From assembly GCF_015206895.1 (NCBI RefSeq), contig NZ_JADEXU010000047.1:1-49319 (forward strand): a stretch of DNA of 49,319 bases. The letters are read 5' to 3'. The notes beneath the pieces were generated by a model. It ran no database searches. It worked only from the letters and a program-made list of their open reading frames with translations, and was not told the DNA's origin. Positions 16,187-24,574 of this stretch are shown piece after piece; the stretch's first letter is position 1; every line of letters starts with the position of its first letter. Position numbers and translations under genes: made by a program. The stretch is from Nostoc sp. LEGE 12450. Lineage in GTDB: Bacteria > Cyanobacteriota > Cyanobacteriia > Cyanobacteriales > Nostocaceae.

Positions 16187-17788
16187 ATGAATTACAATTT
16201 TTTCACTAAAAATAAGACTACAACACCCCAAAATCAGCCTATCCCAGGACGAGAAACAGAAATGGTTCAGGGACGCTCCGGCGGCTGGATGTTTGATGCT
16301 GGCATTTGGAAAATGCTGCGTCGCTGTCTTTTGGTTGGTACAGCAAAAAGCACTTACTATGCTGGTAAACAGGAATTAACTGAGGATTTTGTGACAGTTG
16401 TCAGACAAGCTGTTGCCGAAAATCCCGGTCGTGTAGCGGAAGAAATTTTGCATGCTAGCGATGGACGCGCCATTAATAACAGTGCGCCTATCTTAGCTTT
16501 GGTGCTGCTGTCGATGGGTGAAACACCAGAAGCAAAACAGGCTTTTGGTGAAATCTTCTCGCAAGTTGTCCGCACTGGTAGCCACTTCTACGAATGGCTG
16601 AACTACACCAAATCTCTGCGGGGATTTGGTAAAGTCGTGCGGGAAGCTGGTAAAACTTGGCTCTCAAGGGAAGATGTCAAGGGTTTAGCTTATCAACTGT
16701 TGAAATATCAACAGCGTCAAGGCTTCTCCCACCGAGATGCGTTGCGGTTGTTCCATGTCAAACCGCCTACAGAAAATCACCGTCAACTCTTTGAATGGGT
16801 AGTTAGAGGCTGGGAAGAATTGCCAACAGACATTCCCTCAGAGGCGTTAGCGCAGATTTGGTGGTACGAGTGGCTTAAGCGGAATCCCACCCAAACCCAT
16901 GAAGCTATTTCCCAAGGACGCTTAACCCACGAAATGGCAGCACCTGTGGGCAAAATGGATAAGCAAGCTTGGCAGTTGCTATTTCAGGAAATGCCAATAA
17001 GTGCAATGTTACGTAACCTGGGTTCTTTAACTGAACTGGGTGTGTTACGAGCTGATGAAAACGCTAATTTGCTACGAGTGGAAGCAGTTCTTAATCGCAG
17101 AGAACATCTGCGTAAAGGTCGCATCCATCCGATTGATGTTTTGAAAGCACTCAAGACTTATGAATCTGGTGGAACATTAGGACGCAGTAAAAAGACTTGG
17201 AATCCAGTTCCTCGGATTGTGGACATTTTAGAAAAGGCAGTTGAACTGTCTTTTGATGTTGTGCAACCTACAGGTAAAGTGTTCATGCACGCCGTGGACA
17301 TTTCTGGTTCTATGGGTAGCTTGGTTGCAGATATGGGGCTGACTTGCTGTGAAATTGCCACCACAATGGCACTGGTGACAGCAAAAGCAGAGAAAAACTA
17401 TATGATTCGCGGCTTTTCTACAGAATTCCGGGAATTAGGTATCAGTGCCAAAGATAGTTTTAGTTCTGCGGTTCGCAAAGCTAGCAATCAAAACTTCGGT
17501 GGAACGGATGCGTCTGTAGCTTACGACTGGATGATTAAGAATAAGTTCAAAGCAGATGTAGTCTGCTTCTGGACTGACTCGGAAAGCTGGGCCGGATATA
17601 AGCATCCAAGTCAAGCGCTGAAGGAGTACCGGAAAAAGGTAAATCCAAACGTTAAGGCGGTGTATGTAACCTTGACACCTTACCAAATTACTTTGGTAGA
17701 TCCTCAAGATTCGCTATCTTGGGATTTAGCAGGGTTCGATCCAGGTACACCTCGGATCATCCAGATGCTAGCTACGGGTGAATTGTAG
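16187..17788 (+). CDS. rsr: Ro60-family RNA-binding protein (TROVE domain, Rsr)
   Basis: A 533-residue protein of typical Ro60 length. Residues about 20-345 form the TROVE ring of HEAT-like helices (for example FDAGIWKMLRRCLLVGTAKSTYYAGKQELTED). Residues about 360-533 form a von Willebrand A domain with an intact MIDAS: DISGS at 371-375, Thr440 in GGTDAS and Asp464 in WTDSES. Ro proteins bind Y RNAs on the outer ring surface and misfolded or damaged RNA in the cavity. In Deinococcus and Salmonella they work with PNPase in RNA decay and rRNA maturation after stress. Y RNA genes flank it on both sides (40 bases before, 48 after), which strongly supports an Ro-Y operon. No RtcB ligase gene is nearby. 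Confidence 0.95.
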   Translation: MNYNFFTKNKTTTPQNQPIPGRETEMVQGRSGGWMFDAGIWKMLRRCLLVGTAKSTYYAGKQELTEDFVTVVRQAVAENPGRVAEEILHASDGRAINNSAPILALVLLSMGETPEAKQAFGEIFSQVVRTGSHFYEWLNYTKSLRGFGKVVREAGKTWLSREDVKGLAYQLLKYQQRQGFSHRDALRLFHVKPPTENHRQLFEWVVRGWEELPTDIPSEALAQIWWYEWLKRNPTQTHEAISQGRLTHEMAAPVGKMDKQAWQLLFQEMPISAMLRNLGSLTELGVLRADENANLLRVEAVLNRREHLRKGRIHPIDVLKALKTYESGGTLGRSKKTWNPVPRIVDILEKAVELSFDVVQPTGKVFMHAVDISGSMGSLVADMGLTCCEIATTMALVTAKAEKNYMIRGFSTEFRELGISAKDSFSSAVRKASNQNFGGTDASVAYDWMIKNKFKADVVCFWTDSESWAGYKHPSQALKEYRKKVNPNVKAVYVTLTPYQITLVDPQDSLSWDLAGFDPGTPRIIQMLATGEL

Positions 17789-17836
17789 ATATTGCTGAAG
17801 GGTAAAGGATGAAACACTTTATCCTTCATACTTCAT

Positions 17837-17943
17837 GGCGGGTTATCCTTATTCGCAACTTGCCTTCCGGGGCCGAAGAATTAGGGTTATCGGTTACATC
17901 TCCACCATTGTGGGGGTTAGCGGGTTCAAACCCCGCACCCGCC
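17837..17943 (+). ncRNA. Y RNA 4: downstream Y RNA with the Ro arm in place of the D arm
   Basis: The ends pair perfectly over 7 bp (GGCGGGU 17837-17843 with ACCCGCC 17937-17943). The Ro-type arm begins at once: AUCCUUAUUC opposite GAAUUAGGGU (10 bp with one U-U mismatch and one G-U), apical GCCU-UCCG-GGGC, and GGCCGAAG at 17871-17878, which fits the published bacterial Y RNA consensus GNCGAA(N)G as I recall it. Then comes a hairpin CUCCAC-CAUU-GUGGGG (17900-17915) and a canonical T arm GCGGG-UUCAAAC-CCCGC (17920-17936). There is no D arm and no encoded CCA. It starts 48 bases after the rsr stop and is likely co-transcribed with it. Confidence 0.85.
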
Positions 17944-17958
17944 TTTGTTTGATTCAGG

Positions 17959-17995
17959 ATTTACGCAAAGACGTAAATAGGCAATTTAATTTTTG
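17959..17995 (+). terminator. Candidate terminator of the Ro/Y operon
   Basis: ATTTACG (17959-17965) pairs perfectly with CGTAAAT (17972-17978) around a 6-base loop. An imperfect T tract (AATTTAATTTTT) follows. It lies between Y RNA 4 and the stop of the convergent STAND gene, so it would end the + strand operon. The stem is AT-rich and its strength is uncertain. Confidence 0.45.
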
Positions 17996-20304
17996 AATGG
18001 TCGTTTTTCTATTTCAGCGATGGGTAAGAGTAGGGTGTCTTCGATGTGCGATCGGATTTTAGGAGATACATAAATATTCTGCTTTAAAGAATAAATCAAC
18101 AACTTATTAGTATCATAGTAATTTTTTAATCGCGTTTTCTCTTCTTCAGTTAATTGCAATTTTAAAATATTACTATCTGTTTCTCTTATACAGAAGTAAA
18201 GTCCATACTCTGGCATTTTATCTGGGTTGATTAAGTCTTCAGATATTTCCTTGAAAATAGTTTTTAATTTATATGTATATGTGCCCTTTTTTTGACTAAT
18301 AGCTTCACTAATTCCTGAGCTAATAACTCTGAGTGTATTAACTCTATTATTTTTAGTAAGTAAACTTTTATCTAGTTCTATGGTTTCCAGATTAAGTATT
18401 ATTTCCCCAAGCAAATTAGCAACTATATCTATATCATATAGGAATAATCTGTTTATGTTTATTTCACAAAAATTCGATAATTCAATACCAAAGTGTTCAA
18501 TTGTTATTTCAATGATTTTTAATGATATAATTTGCCGATCAATTTTTTTATAGTCTCTAATAATAGATTTTTGTAACTCTTCTTTATTTTTATTAAAATA
18601 ATCAATTATAAAGTCAGTGTATTTTTCTACAATGAAGTTTCCTAATAGTTCACCTAGCTTTTCAGTATCTTTTAATTGCATTTTACAGTATATTGCAAAA
18701 GCGTGTTCAAGAATACAAGCAAGTTCGCAGTAATATCTATCACTATATTGCACGAAGTTGGAGCGTTCACCAAGATTATAGACAAGAAAAAATCCCAAAT
18801 AAAAAGCTCTAAAGCCAGCTTTTGTATAGGATTGAGATACTCTATAAAACTTTTTGTTTATTAAATTAAGTATATGCTGCGAATTATATAATAGACTAAT
18901 TGATTGATCAATTTCATGTTTAATTAATAATAATTTTTCATCCTGCGATTCCTTTCTTGAATTTAAATTTTCTATGGTTGCTGTCCGAGTAACTGGATGC
19001 AAGTAATAACCATAATTATTTACCTTTACAAGAGAACGTTTTATTAAAGCATCAATCACTCTTTGCTTCCGGTTTACTGGTACGTCCCAAAGTAAACAAA
19101 ACAGCCATTCTTTTGGAACAGTAATATCTTGATTAGGATAAATCCCTAAACGGCAAACTAGTTCATAGGCTTGTAAATTATTATTTTTAAGCTTATCTAA
19201 TTGATATTGAACAAGTTGTTTGAGAGTTGGATGTCTTAATATATCTTCACAGTTTTCTTGCCAGTAAACTTTTAAATTCCCTTGAGCTTCTTTGACAATC
19301 TCAGGACTAAGGATAACCAGAGCCTCAGCATTCCCGCCATAGGCTTGATGCATTTCACCAAAAGCATTATCATCTATACTAATTTCGTAAGTTTCAAAGT
19401 ACTGTTGCCATGACTCCTGCTTCAATCCCTCCAACTCATAATTAGTAAAAGTTTGAAGACGTTTTACTGTATAGTCATAAATTTGCTCACGGCTTGTGAT
19501 AAGCGTTACCGAATGTACACTTTTATCAGCTAGTACGGTTAATAGTTCTACATAATAGCTATGATATGGTTCTATAAATTCGCCATTTATTAAAGCAGGT
19601 TCAAGATTATCAATTAAAACACCAAATTTTCTAGTCTTTAGCTGAATTTTCAATTGCTCCAGCATAGCAATAAAATTTTGCTCTGGATTTACTTTAAAGT
19701 AATTTATGAGCTTGATTCTTACCCAATCTTCTACTGAGTTCAGGTTCTGGGGTGTACTTCCTACACGCAGTTCAAGACACTCTAAACCTTGAAGCTCAAA
19801 CCATTTTGTAGCTAAGGTTGTTTTACCTATACCGCCCTCTGCATGAATTAGAATAACTTTTGCGCCTTCCTTAACAAGGTTGTTGAGGTGTGCGATCGCT
19901 TCCTCACGCCCTACAAAATCAGGATTCTTAAATATCGTTTTCTCTTTAGTGGGATTTTCAGATTGTGGGAATTCTAAACTACTTTGATTTAATAACTCAG
20001 GCTTGTACTTTGCAAATAAAGCAATCAATTCGGGAAACTTCGAGTGGCGTTGATCTGTAAATTCATTCGTTAAACCAAATGCCTCGCAAATCTCTTGACG
20101 ATGTTTTCTAACCGTTGTTGGTTTGATATACAGAGATTTTGCGATCGCTTCATCTTTTTCGTTAGCCAGTAGTTTCAGCAGCACCTCTCGCCGCCTTTCA
20201 GTTAAGCGATTAAATACTGCATTGAAATGTTGTTGATTCATAACTCTTAGCGCATCACAACCACAGTACACATCTGTGTACTCGATATAGTCAAAAAGGC
20301 TCAC
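17986..20304 (-). CDS. STAND ATPase (NB-ARC-like) with N-terminal HTH
   Basis: A 772-residue protein. Residues about 28-75 form a LuxR/sigma-4-like helix-turn-helix (FNRLTERRREVLLKLLANEKDEAIAKSLYI, TTVRKHRQEI). Residues about 130-400 form the nucleotide-binding module: Walker A GGIGKTT near 157-163, Walker B-like VLIDNLEP and sensor-like LITSREQ. The C-terminal half is Lys/Asn/Ile-rich, helical and has no recognised repeat. Its codons are much more AT-rich than those of neighbouring genes, which suggests transfer or relaxed selection. STAND proteins switch on ATP-driven oligomerisation and serve as regulators or, in some families, defence effectors. The HTH favours a regulator. It is divergent, 67 bases away, from the nuclease-like gene. 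Confidence 0.8.
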   Translation of the reverse strand: MSLFDYIEYTDVYCGCDALRVMNQQHFNAVFNRLTERRREVLLKLLANEKDEAIAKSLYIKPTTVRKHRQEICEAFGLTNEFTDQRHSKFPELIALFAKYKPELLNQSSLEFPQSENPTKEKTIFKNPDFVGREEAIAHLNNLVKEGAKVILIHAEGGIGKTTLATKWFELQGLECLELRVGSTPQNLNSVEDWVRIKLINYFKVNPEQNFIAMLEQLKIQLKTRKFGVLIDNLEPALINGEFIEPYHSYYVELLTVLADKSVHSVTLITSREQIYDYTVKRLQTFTNYELEGLKQESWQQYFETYEISIDDNAFGEMHQAYGGNAEALVILSPEIVKEAQGNLKVYWQENCEDILRHPTLKQLVQYQLDKLKNNNLQAYELVCRLGIYPNQDITVPKEWLFCLLWDVPVNRKQRVIDALIKRSLVKVNNYGYYLHPVTRTATIENLNSRKESQDEKLLLIKHEIDQSISLLYNSQHILNLINKKFYRVSQSYTKAGFRAFYLGFFLVYNLGERSNFVQYSDRYYCELACILEHAFAIYCKMQLKDTEKLGELLGNFIVEKYTDFIIDYFNKNKEELQKSIIRDYKKIDRQIISLKIIEITIEHFGIELSNFCEININRLFLYDIDIVANLLGEIILNLETIELDKSLLTKNNRVNTLRVISSGISEAISQKKGTYTYKLKTIFKEISEDLINPDKMPEYGLYFCIRETDSNILKLQLTEEEKTRLKNYYDTNKLLIYSLKQNIYVSPKIRSHIEDTLLLPIAEIEKRPFKN

Positions 20305-20339
20305 AGTATGTGTATTACTTGTGTACTAGGCTAACGCAA

Positions 20340-20371
20340 AAGTTGATGTAGTAATTCACTACTCGCAACTT
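20340..20371. promoter_or_regulatory. Imperfect 32-bp dyad between divergent STAND and nuclease genes
   Basis: AAGTTG (20340-20345) and CAACTT (20366-20371) enclose GTAGT (20348-20352) and ACTAC (20358-20362) around AATTC. The dyad ends exactly at the ATG of the nuclease-like gene, where a Shine-Dalgarno site would be expected but is not visible. It could be an operator for the divergent HTH protein or an RNA hairpin that masks translation. Both are inferences. Confidence 0.45.
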
Positions 20372-21031
20372 ATGAAATCTACTTACATCAATGGACGATG
20401 CTACTATCAAGGCAATAATGGCGTTCTTCTTCCTGCTGTCACCACAGTTTTAAAAGCGACACAGCCACCAAAGTCTCTAGCCGCCCTTTCTTGTTGGCGC
20501 AATAAAGTTGGCGATGCAGAAGCAAATCGAATCGCTGCTAACAGCCGCCGCCGAGGAAATGCCTTGCACCAATTGATTAAAGAACACCTGCAAGGTTACT
20601 CACCCAAACCTGACAACAACCTGATTCAGCCTTACTGGGATAGCGTTCAATCTGTGCTAAACCAACTTAGCGATGTTCAACTGGTTGAGCAACTTGTGCC
20701 TAACTATCAGGAAGTTTACGCCGGGAAAGTTGATTTAGTTGCTCGTTATCAAGGTGTTCCACATTTAATTGAATGGACTACAGCCGAGGAAGCAAAACTG
20801 AGAATTGATAAGCTTTATGACAAGCCTTTACAACTAGCTGCTTATGGTGGTGCGATAAATCGGTATTATAGCGATCGCCTCTTTAACTGCAAAATTAACC
20901 ATGCTCTCATTGTCGTAGCCTTGCCAGGTGAAGAAGCAGAGATTTTTGAATTTGACCGTGCAAGGCTAATTCATATCTGGCATCAATGGCTTAATCGGCT
21001 GAATTTCTTCTTCAGTGCAGTTGCTGCATAA
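20372..21031 (+). CDS. PD-(D/E)XK nuclease-like protein (MGME1/Cas4-RecB type)
   Basis: A 219-residue protein with the layout of small RecB-like or MGME1-like exonucleases: N-terminal YxxxxxxxLPAVTTVLKATQPPKSLAALSCWR, the helix RRRGNALHQLIKEHLQG carrying the usual Gly-x-x-x-His, GKVDLVARYQGVPHLIEWTTAEE with Asp121 and Glu134, then LQLAAYGGAINR. In active members the second acidic residue is followed by x-Lys (DWKT). Here the Lys position is Thr136, so catalysis is doubtful unless another residue serves. It is transcribed away from the STAND gene and followed by a strong hairpin terminator. Confidence 0.75.
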   Translation: MKSTYINGRCYYQGNNGVLLPAVTTVLKATQPPKSLAALSCWRNKVGDAEANRIAANSRRRGNALHQLIKEHLQGYSPKPDNNLIQPYWDSVQSVLNQLSDVQLVEQLVPNYQEVYAGKVDLVARYQGVPHLIEWTTAEEAKLRIDKLYDKPLQLAAYGGAINRYYSDRLFNCKINHALIVVALPGEEAEIFEFDRARLIHIWHQWLNRLNFFFSAVAA

Positions 21032-21072
21032 AAGTGCGATCGCATACCCGCCCGAAGCGATCGCACTTTTTT
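21030..21072 (+). terminator. Strong intrinsic terminator built from two HIP1 sites
   Basis: AAAAGTGCGATCGC (21030-21043) is a perfect 14-bp match to GCGATCGCACTTTT (21057-21070), with a 13-base loop and a run of six T residues. Each arm contains the HIP1 octamer. The stop codon of the nuclease-like gene overlaps the 5' arm. Confidence 0.85.
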
Positions 21073-21105
21073 ACAAGCACAACCCGAAAATTAGACACAA
21101 AATAA

Positions 21106-21136
21106 AATAGCGTAGGCGTAGCCCGTCGTAGACATC
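21106..21136. repeat. SDR-like dispersed repeat
   Basis: On the minus strand it reads GCGATGTCTACGACGGGCTA, then CGCCTACGC. This is a variant of the repeat group seen at 15487, 24715 and 36848. It lies just beyond the 3' end of the peptidoglycan-binding protein gene. Confidence 0.65.
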
Positions 21137-21164
21137 GCTTATCATTTATTCAACTACCGAATGC

Positions 21165-22016
21165 TTAATTAAATAATCCCCCCATGAAATTGATAATTGG
21201 TTTCCAAAATATACCAGTCAACACATAAGGAGCGTATTGTAAAAGCGGTAAGCTAGTCTGCTTCGATGGCTTCAAAGGTAAACACTCCAAGAGAAAAGGC
21301 ACTATACAGGTAAGCCCATAGGCAGTTGCTAAGGCTGTATTCCATTTAGGTTCATCTCCTGGTATGGGGCTATAATAAATACCCAGCATAATGAAAGAGA
21401 TCATTAAAAACTGCTCCCATAAAAACCAGGATTGAGGTGGTAAAAAATAAACTAACTGGAGAAAGCTGTTGTTGTCTATTTTTTGTCGCATCCCCAAAAG
21501 TACAGCCCAAGTTGCAGCCCCAACAATACCATCATCTTTCAGTCCATAAATTCTTTGAAAGCGTTTAACGCCTCTCTCAGTTTCACGACTAAAATACCCG
21601 TCAGGTTCTTTTTTAAAAAATCCTTCTTCATTGAGAATAATTTGCAGTTCTTTAACTGCATCCCGTAACTTTGGAGACATACTTTTTTGATTGCAGTAAA
21701 GCTTTGGGTAGAAAAGGCAAGCCCAACTCAGTGGCCCAACTATCCCATCTACCTGAAGATTATTAGCTTTCTGAAATTTAATTACAGCCTCTTCTGTTTC
21801 TAAGTCAAATTTACCACTAATAGTTGAGAGAAAACCCTGAGCTTGCAGTCGCTCTTGGAGTTCATTGATTGATTCTTGTGCAGAGTTTGGCGAAAAGCCT
21901 CGGTATAATATGGGACGTTTATTGAATACACAGACTTGTTTTTCTTCGGGAAAATAACGCCGGGATTGTTTTAGTCCCAATAAGAGGTTTAGAACGTTAA
22001 GTGTTTTATTTGCCAT
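21165..22016 (-). CDS. Membrane protein with two peptidoglycan-binding (PGB_1) domains
   Basis: A 283-residue protein. Two PGB_1 repeats can be seen: residues about 48-105 (LQERLQAQGFLSTISGKFDLETEEAV, DGIVGPLSWACLF) and about 117-175 (LQIILNEEGFFKKEPDGYFSRETERGV, DGIVGAATWAVLL). The C-terminal third has hydrophobic segments at about 198-220 and 232-250. There is no signal peptide and no recognisable hydrolase domain. Such proteins bind cell wall or, when intracellular, use the same fold for ligand binding; topology here is unresolved. It is divergent from the STAND gene at 22250. Confidence 0.75.
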   Translation of the reverse strand: MANKTLNVLNLLLGLKQSRRYFPEEKQVCVFNKRPILYRGFSPNSAQESINELQERLQAQGFLSTISGKFDLETEEAVIKFQKANNLQVDGIVGPLSWACLFYPKLYCNQKSMSPKLRDAVKELQIILNEEGFFKKEPDGYFSRETERGVKRFQRIYGLKDDGIVGAATWAVLLGMRQKIDNNSFLQLVYFLPPQSWFLWEQFLMISFIMLGIYYSPIPGDEPKWNTALATAYGLTCIVPFLLECLPLKPSKQTSLPLLQYAPYVLTGIFWKPIINFMGGLFN

Positions 22017-22249
22017 AGTTTTATTGAGTAATTTGTGAAAAAATCATCAGGCAAAGTTTTAGAGCTTAAAAGTCGATATGGTCGGCAGCCTCTACGTACT
22101 AGAGACAAAAATAAACTTACAAATTAGCTTACTGGTTAAATTTAAGACAGGAGTTAACACTGTTAAAAAAATGTTACTAATTTGTCAAACTTTTGTTCGT
22201 TAAAATGTTGCTAACACCACATTGATGACGAATTTATTGGGTAATATTT

Positions 22250-24574
22250 ATGCCAGGTCAGTCAGAAGATTGGAATTTACCTAAAAGTTGGAATCGCAAG
22301 ATTTTGCAGGACTGGGAGATAGACCGACTACTGACGAATTTGGAGGTTACGCTTCAAAAGCGTTACAGACAAAGTACTAGGAAAGACCTGTTACTTGGGC
22401 TACTCTGTGGGTACAGCTTGAAAAAGATTGGTCAAGATTTGCACAAAAAAAACGCTGCTGTCAGAGCAGGGTTAAGCAATATCTATCGGGATATTGAAGT
22501 TTTGACAGGAGAAGCAAATAAAAGTGTCAAGTCCAGTAATCTTGTCTACGTTTTGGAAAAACATGGTTATCGTAGAGGGTCTGTTGTAGCTGCTATCCAA
22601 CGCCGTGACATCCCCCACAATTTGCCAGCACCGACTTACACCCAATTTATTGGTCGGGAGGCAGATATGAAAAAGCTATTAGAACGCCTTTCATCGGTGC
22701 ATGGCGCTCACATGATTACAGTACATGGCATTGGTGGCGTAGGTAAAACGGCGCTGGTGTTAGCAGCTGCTTATCTATGCTTAAAAGCTAGTAACGAAAA
22801 CTCTTCTGATGCACCCAAATTTGATGCGATTATTTTCACTTCAGCTAAACAACAAGAACTTATTCCCACTAATAGTATCTTGTGGCGGCAACAGGGACAG
22901 CGTAATCTACGCGATATCTTTCGAGAAATTGCTAATGCTTTAGACGACCCGACAATTCTTCAATCTCCTCCCAATGACCAATTCGATCGTGTTCGCCAAA
23001 TTCTCTCAAAACGGAGAACACTGTTGATTGTGGACAATATGGAGACTATAGAGGATAGGGATGAGGTTATTGAGTTTTTATATGATCTACCCATTTGCAT
23101 CAAAGTAATAATTACTAGCCGCGAACAAATTGCCTTGCTGCCAATCCGTCTGCGAAACTTACCTCCAGATGATGGTTTGCAGTTGATTCGACAACAAGCA
23201 GAAGAAAAAGGTATAAGCATCAACGATGAAGACTCTGAGCAACTCTACGATCGCACTGGCGGCATCCCTCTGGCGATCGTATATTCGCTTGGTCAATTAT
23301 CTGGTGGCTACTCCCTAAACTCGGTATTGAATCGATTAACCTCGGCTACAGGTGATGTGGCTCGTTTTTGCTTTGAGCAATCAGTGCAGGGAATCAAGGG
23401 ACAACCACCGCACAAGTTACTCATGTCACTGGCGATTTTTCCTGACTCTGCCATACTCGCAGCTGTGGCTGAGGTTGCTGGGCTAACAGCCGCTCCTGAT
23501 GCTGTAAATAATGGCTTGGCACGTTTACAGCAACTTTCCTTGGTGAATCTCAACCCAGAGACTAAGCGGTTTGATATGCTCTCTCTGACTCGTGAATATG
23601 CCTTAGCAGAATTAGCCGCTTACCCAGATTTTGAGAGGGAAGCACGAAGGCGTTGGGTGAGATGGTATCTTGATTTTGCCCACAATTATGCCGGAGAAGA
23701 TTGGGAAAAATGGATACACTACAATAAGTTAGAACCAGAAGAAGGAAATCTGCGAGCAGTACTTCATTGGTGTGAAGACAAAGAACACTATGAAGCAGTT
23801 AGGGATTTATGGCTTCTCTTAAGCCACTATGCAAATCTCTATGCCTATTGGGACGATCGCTTAGATTGGCTGCAATGGCTCATAGAACAATCAGAACGGC
23901 GTGGTGAATGGTCTTGTTTTGTAAAAATCATCGTCCGCAAAAGCTGGCTACTAATTCGAGAGTGTTCCTCTGTGAGTCTGAAAGAAGCAGATAAAATTTT
24001 GCGACGGACGTGGATTTTGCGCGATCATGCAGATTTATGTGTTCAGGCTGACTTAGCCGAAAGTATAGCTAGGCTGCAAATTAGACAGAAGGATTATCAA
24101 GATGCACGCCACTGGCTAACGGTAGAAGAAAAATTGGTGATCGAGGCGAATCTAGAAGAGCGACAGCACATCCGCTATTTTATTCCCGTTCTTTATCATC
24201 AGGCTGAAATCCTTTATTTAGAAGGTGAATATCTTTCAGCAAAGAAGCTTTTTCAAGAGGTGATGAAAAGTGCAGAAAAAATTAGTTGGCATCGGGTGAT
24301 CAATTCTGCTCAAAATTGGCTGGCTGATATTGCAATTGAACAAGGCGATCGCGACGAAGCTCAAAAGCTATTAATTCAAGGCTTGACTGTTGCTGAAACG
24401 ACTCACAACAAGCGACGTTTGGCTCGCTATCGGCGTTCTCTTGCCCGTTGGGAGAAAAAGTGGGGAAGTGCAGAGAAAGCCTACCAATTGTCAATTAAGG
24501 CTATTGATGGTTTTAAGCTCTTGGTAATGACACGGGACGCACAGGAGATGCAAATTTTCCTTGATTCACTGTAA
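22250..24574 (+). CDS. NB-ARC (STAND) ATPase with N-terminal HTH-like domain and TPR-like C-terminus
   Basis: A 774-residue protein. Residues about 15-115 are helical with an HTH-like core (LLLGLLCGYSLKKIGQDLHKKNAAVRAGLSNIYRDIE), similar to the N-terminal segments found on many cyanobacterial STAND and vMAP-type proteins. The NB-ARC part has FIGREADMKKLLERL, Walker A GIGGVGKT at 160-167, Walker B-like LLIVDNMETIED, ITSREQ and GGIPLA (GLPL-like). Winged-helix and TPR-like repeats follow from about 380 (RRWVRWYLDFAHNYAGEDWEKWIHYN onward). It is probably a signal-gated oligomeriser, but its trigger and output are unknown. It is the second such ATPase within 5 kb. Confidence 0.85.
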   Translation: MPGQSEDWNLPKSWNRKILQDWEIDRLLTNLEVTLQKRYRQSTRKDLLLGLLCGYSLKKIGQDLHKKNAAVRAGLSNIYRDIEVLTGEANKSVKSSNLVYVLEKHGYRRGSVVAAIQRRDIPHNLPAPTYTQFIGREADMKKLLERLSSVHGAHMITVHGIGGVGKTALVLAAAYLCLKASNENSSDAPKFDAIIFTSAKQQELIPTNSILWRQQGQRNLRDIFREIANALDDPTILQSPPNDQFDRVRQILSKRRTLLIVDNMETIEDRDEVIEFLYDLPICIKVIITSREQIALLPIRLRNLPPDDGLQLIRQQAEEKGISINDEDSEQLYDRTGGIPLAIVYSLGQLSGGYSLNSVLNRLTSATGDVARFCFEQSVQGIKGQPPHKLLMSLAIFPDSAILAAVAEVAGLTAAPDAVNNGLARLQQLSLVNLNPETKRFDMLSLTREYALAELAAYPDFEREARRRWVRWYLDFAHNYAGEDWEKWIHYNKLEPEEGNLRAVLHWCEDKEHYEAVRDLWLLLSHYANLYAYWDDRLDWLQWLIEQSERRGEWSCFVKIIVRKSWLLIRECSSVSLKEADKILRRTWILRDHADLCVQADLAESIARLQIRQKDYQDARHWLTVEEKLVIEANLEERQHIRYFIPVLYHQAEILYLEGEYLSAKKLFQEVMKSAEKISWHRVINSAQNWLADIAIEQGDRDEAQKLLIQGLTVAETTHNKRRLARYRRSLARWEKKWGSAEKAYQLSIKAIDGFKLLVMTRDAQEMQIFLDSL

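Noticed and set aside
17986..24574. A complete, named anti-phage defence system
   Set aside because: STAND ATPases and a nuclease-like gene are suggestive, but their N-terminal HTH-like domains point to regulation, the nuclease active site is altered, and no recognised effector or known gene order was seen.
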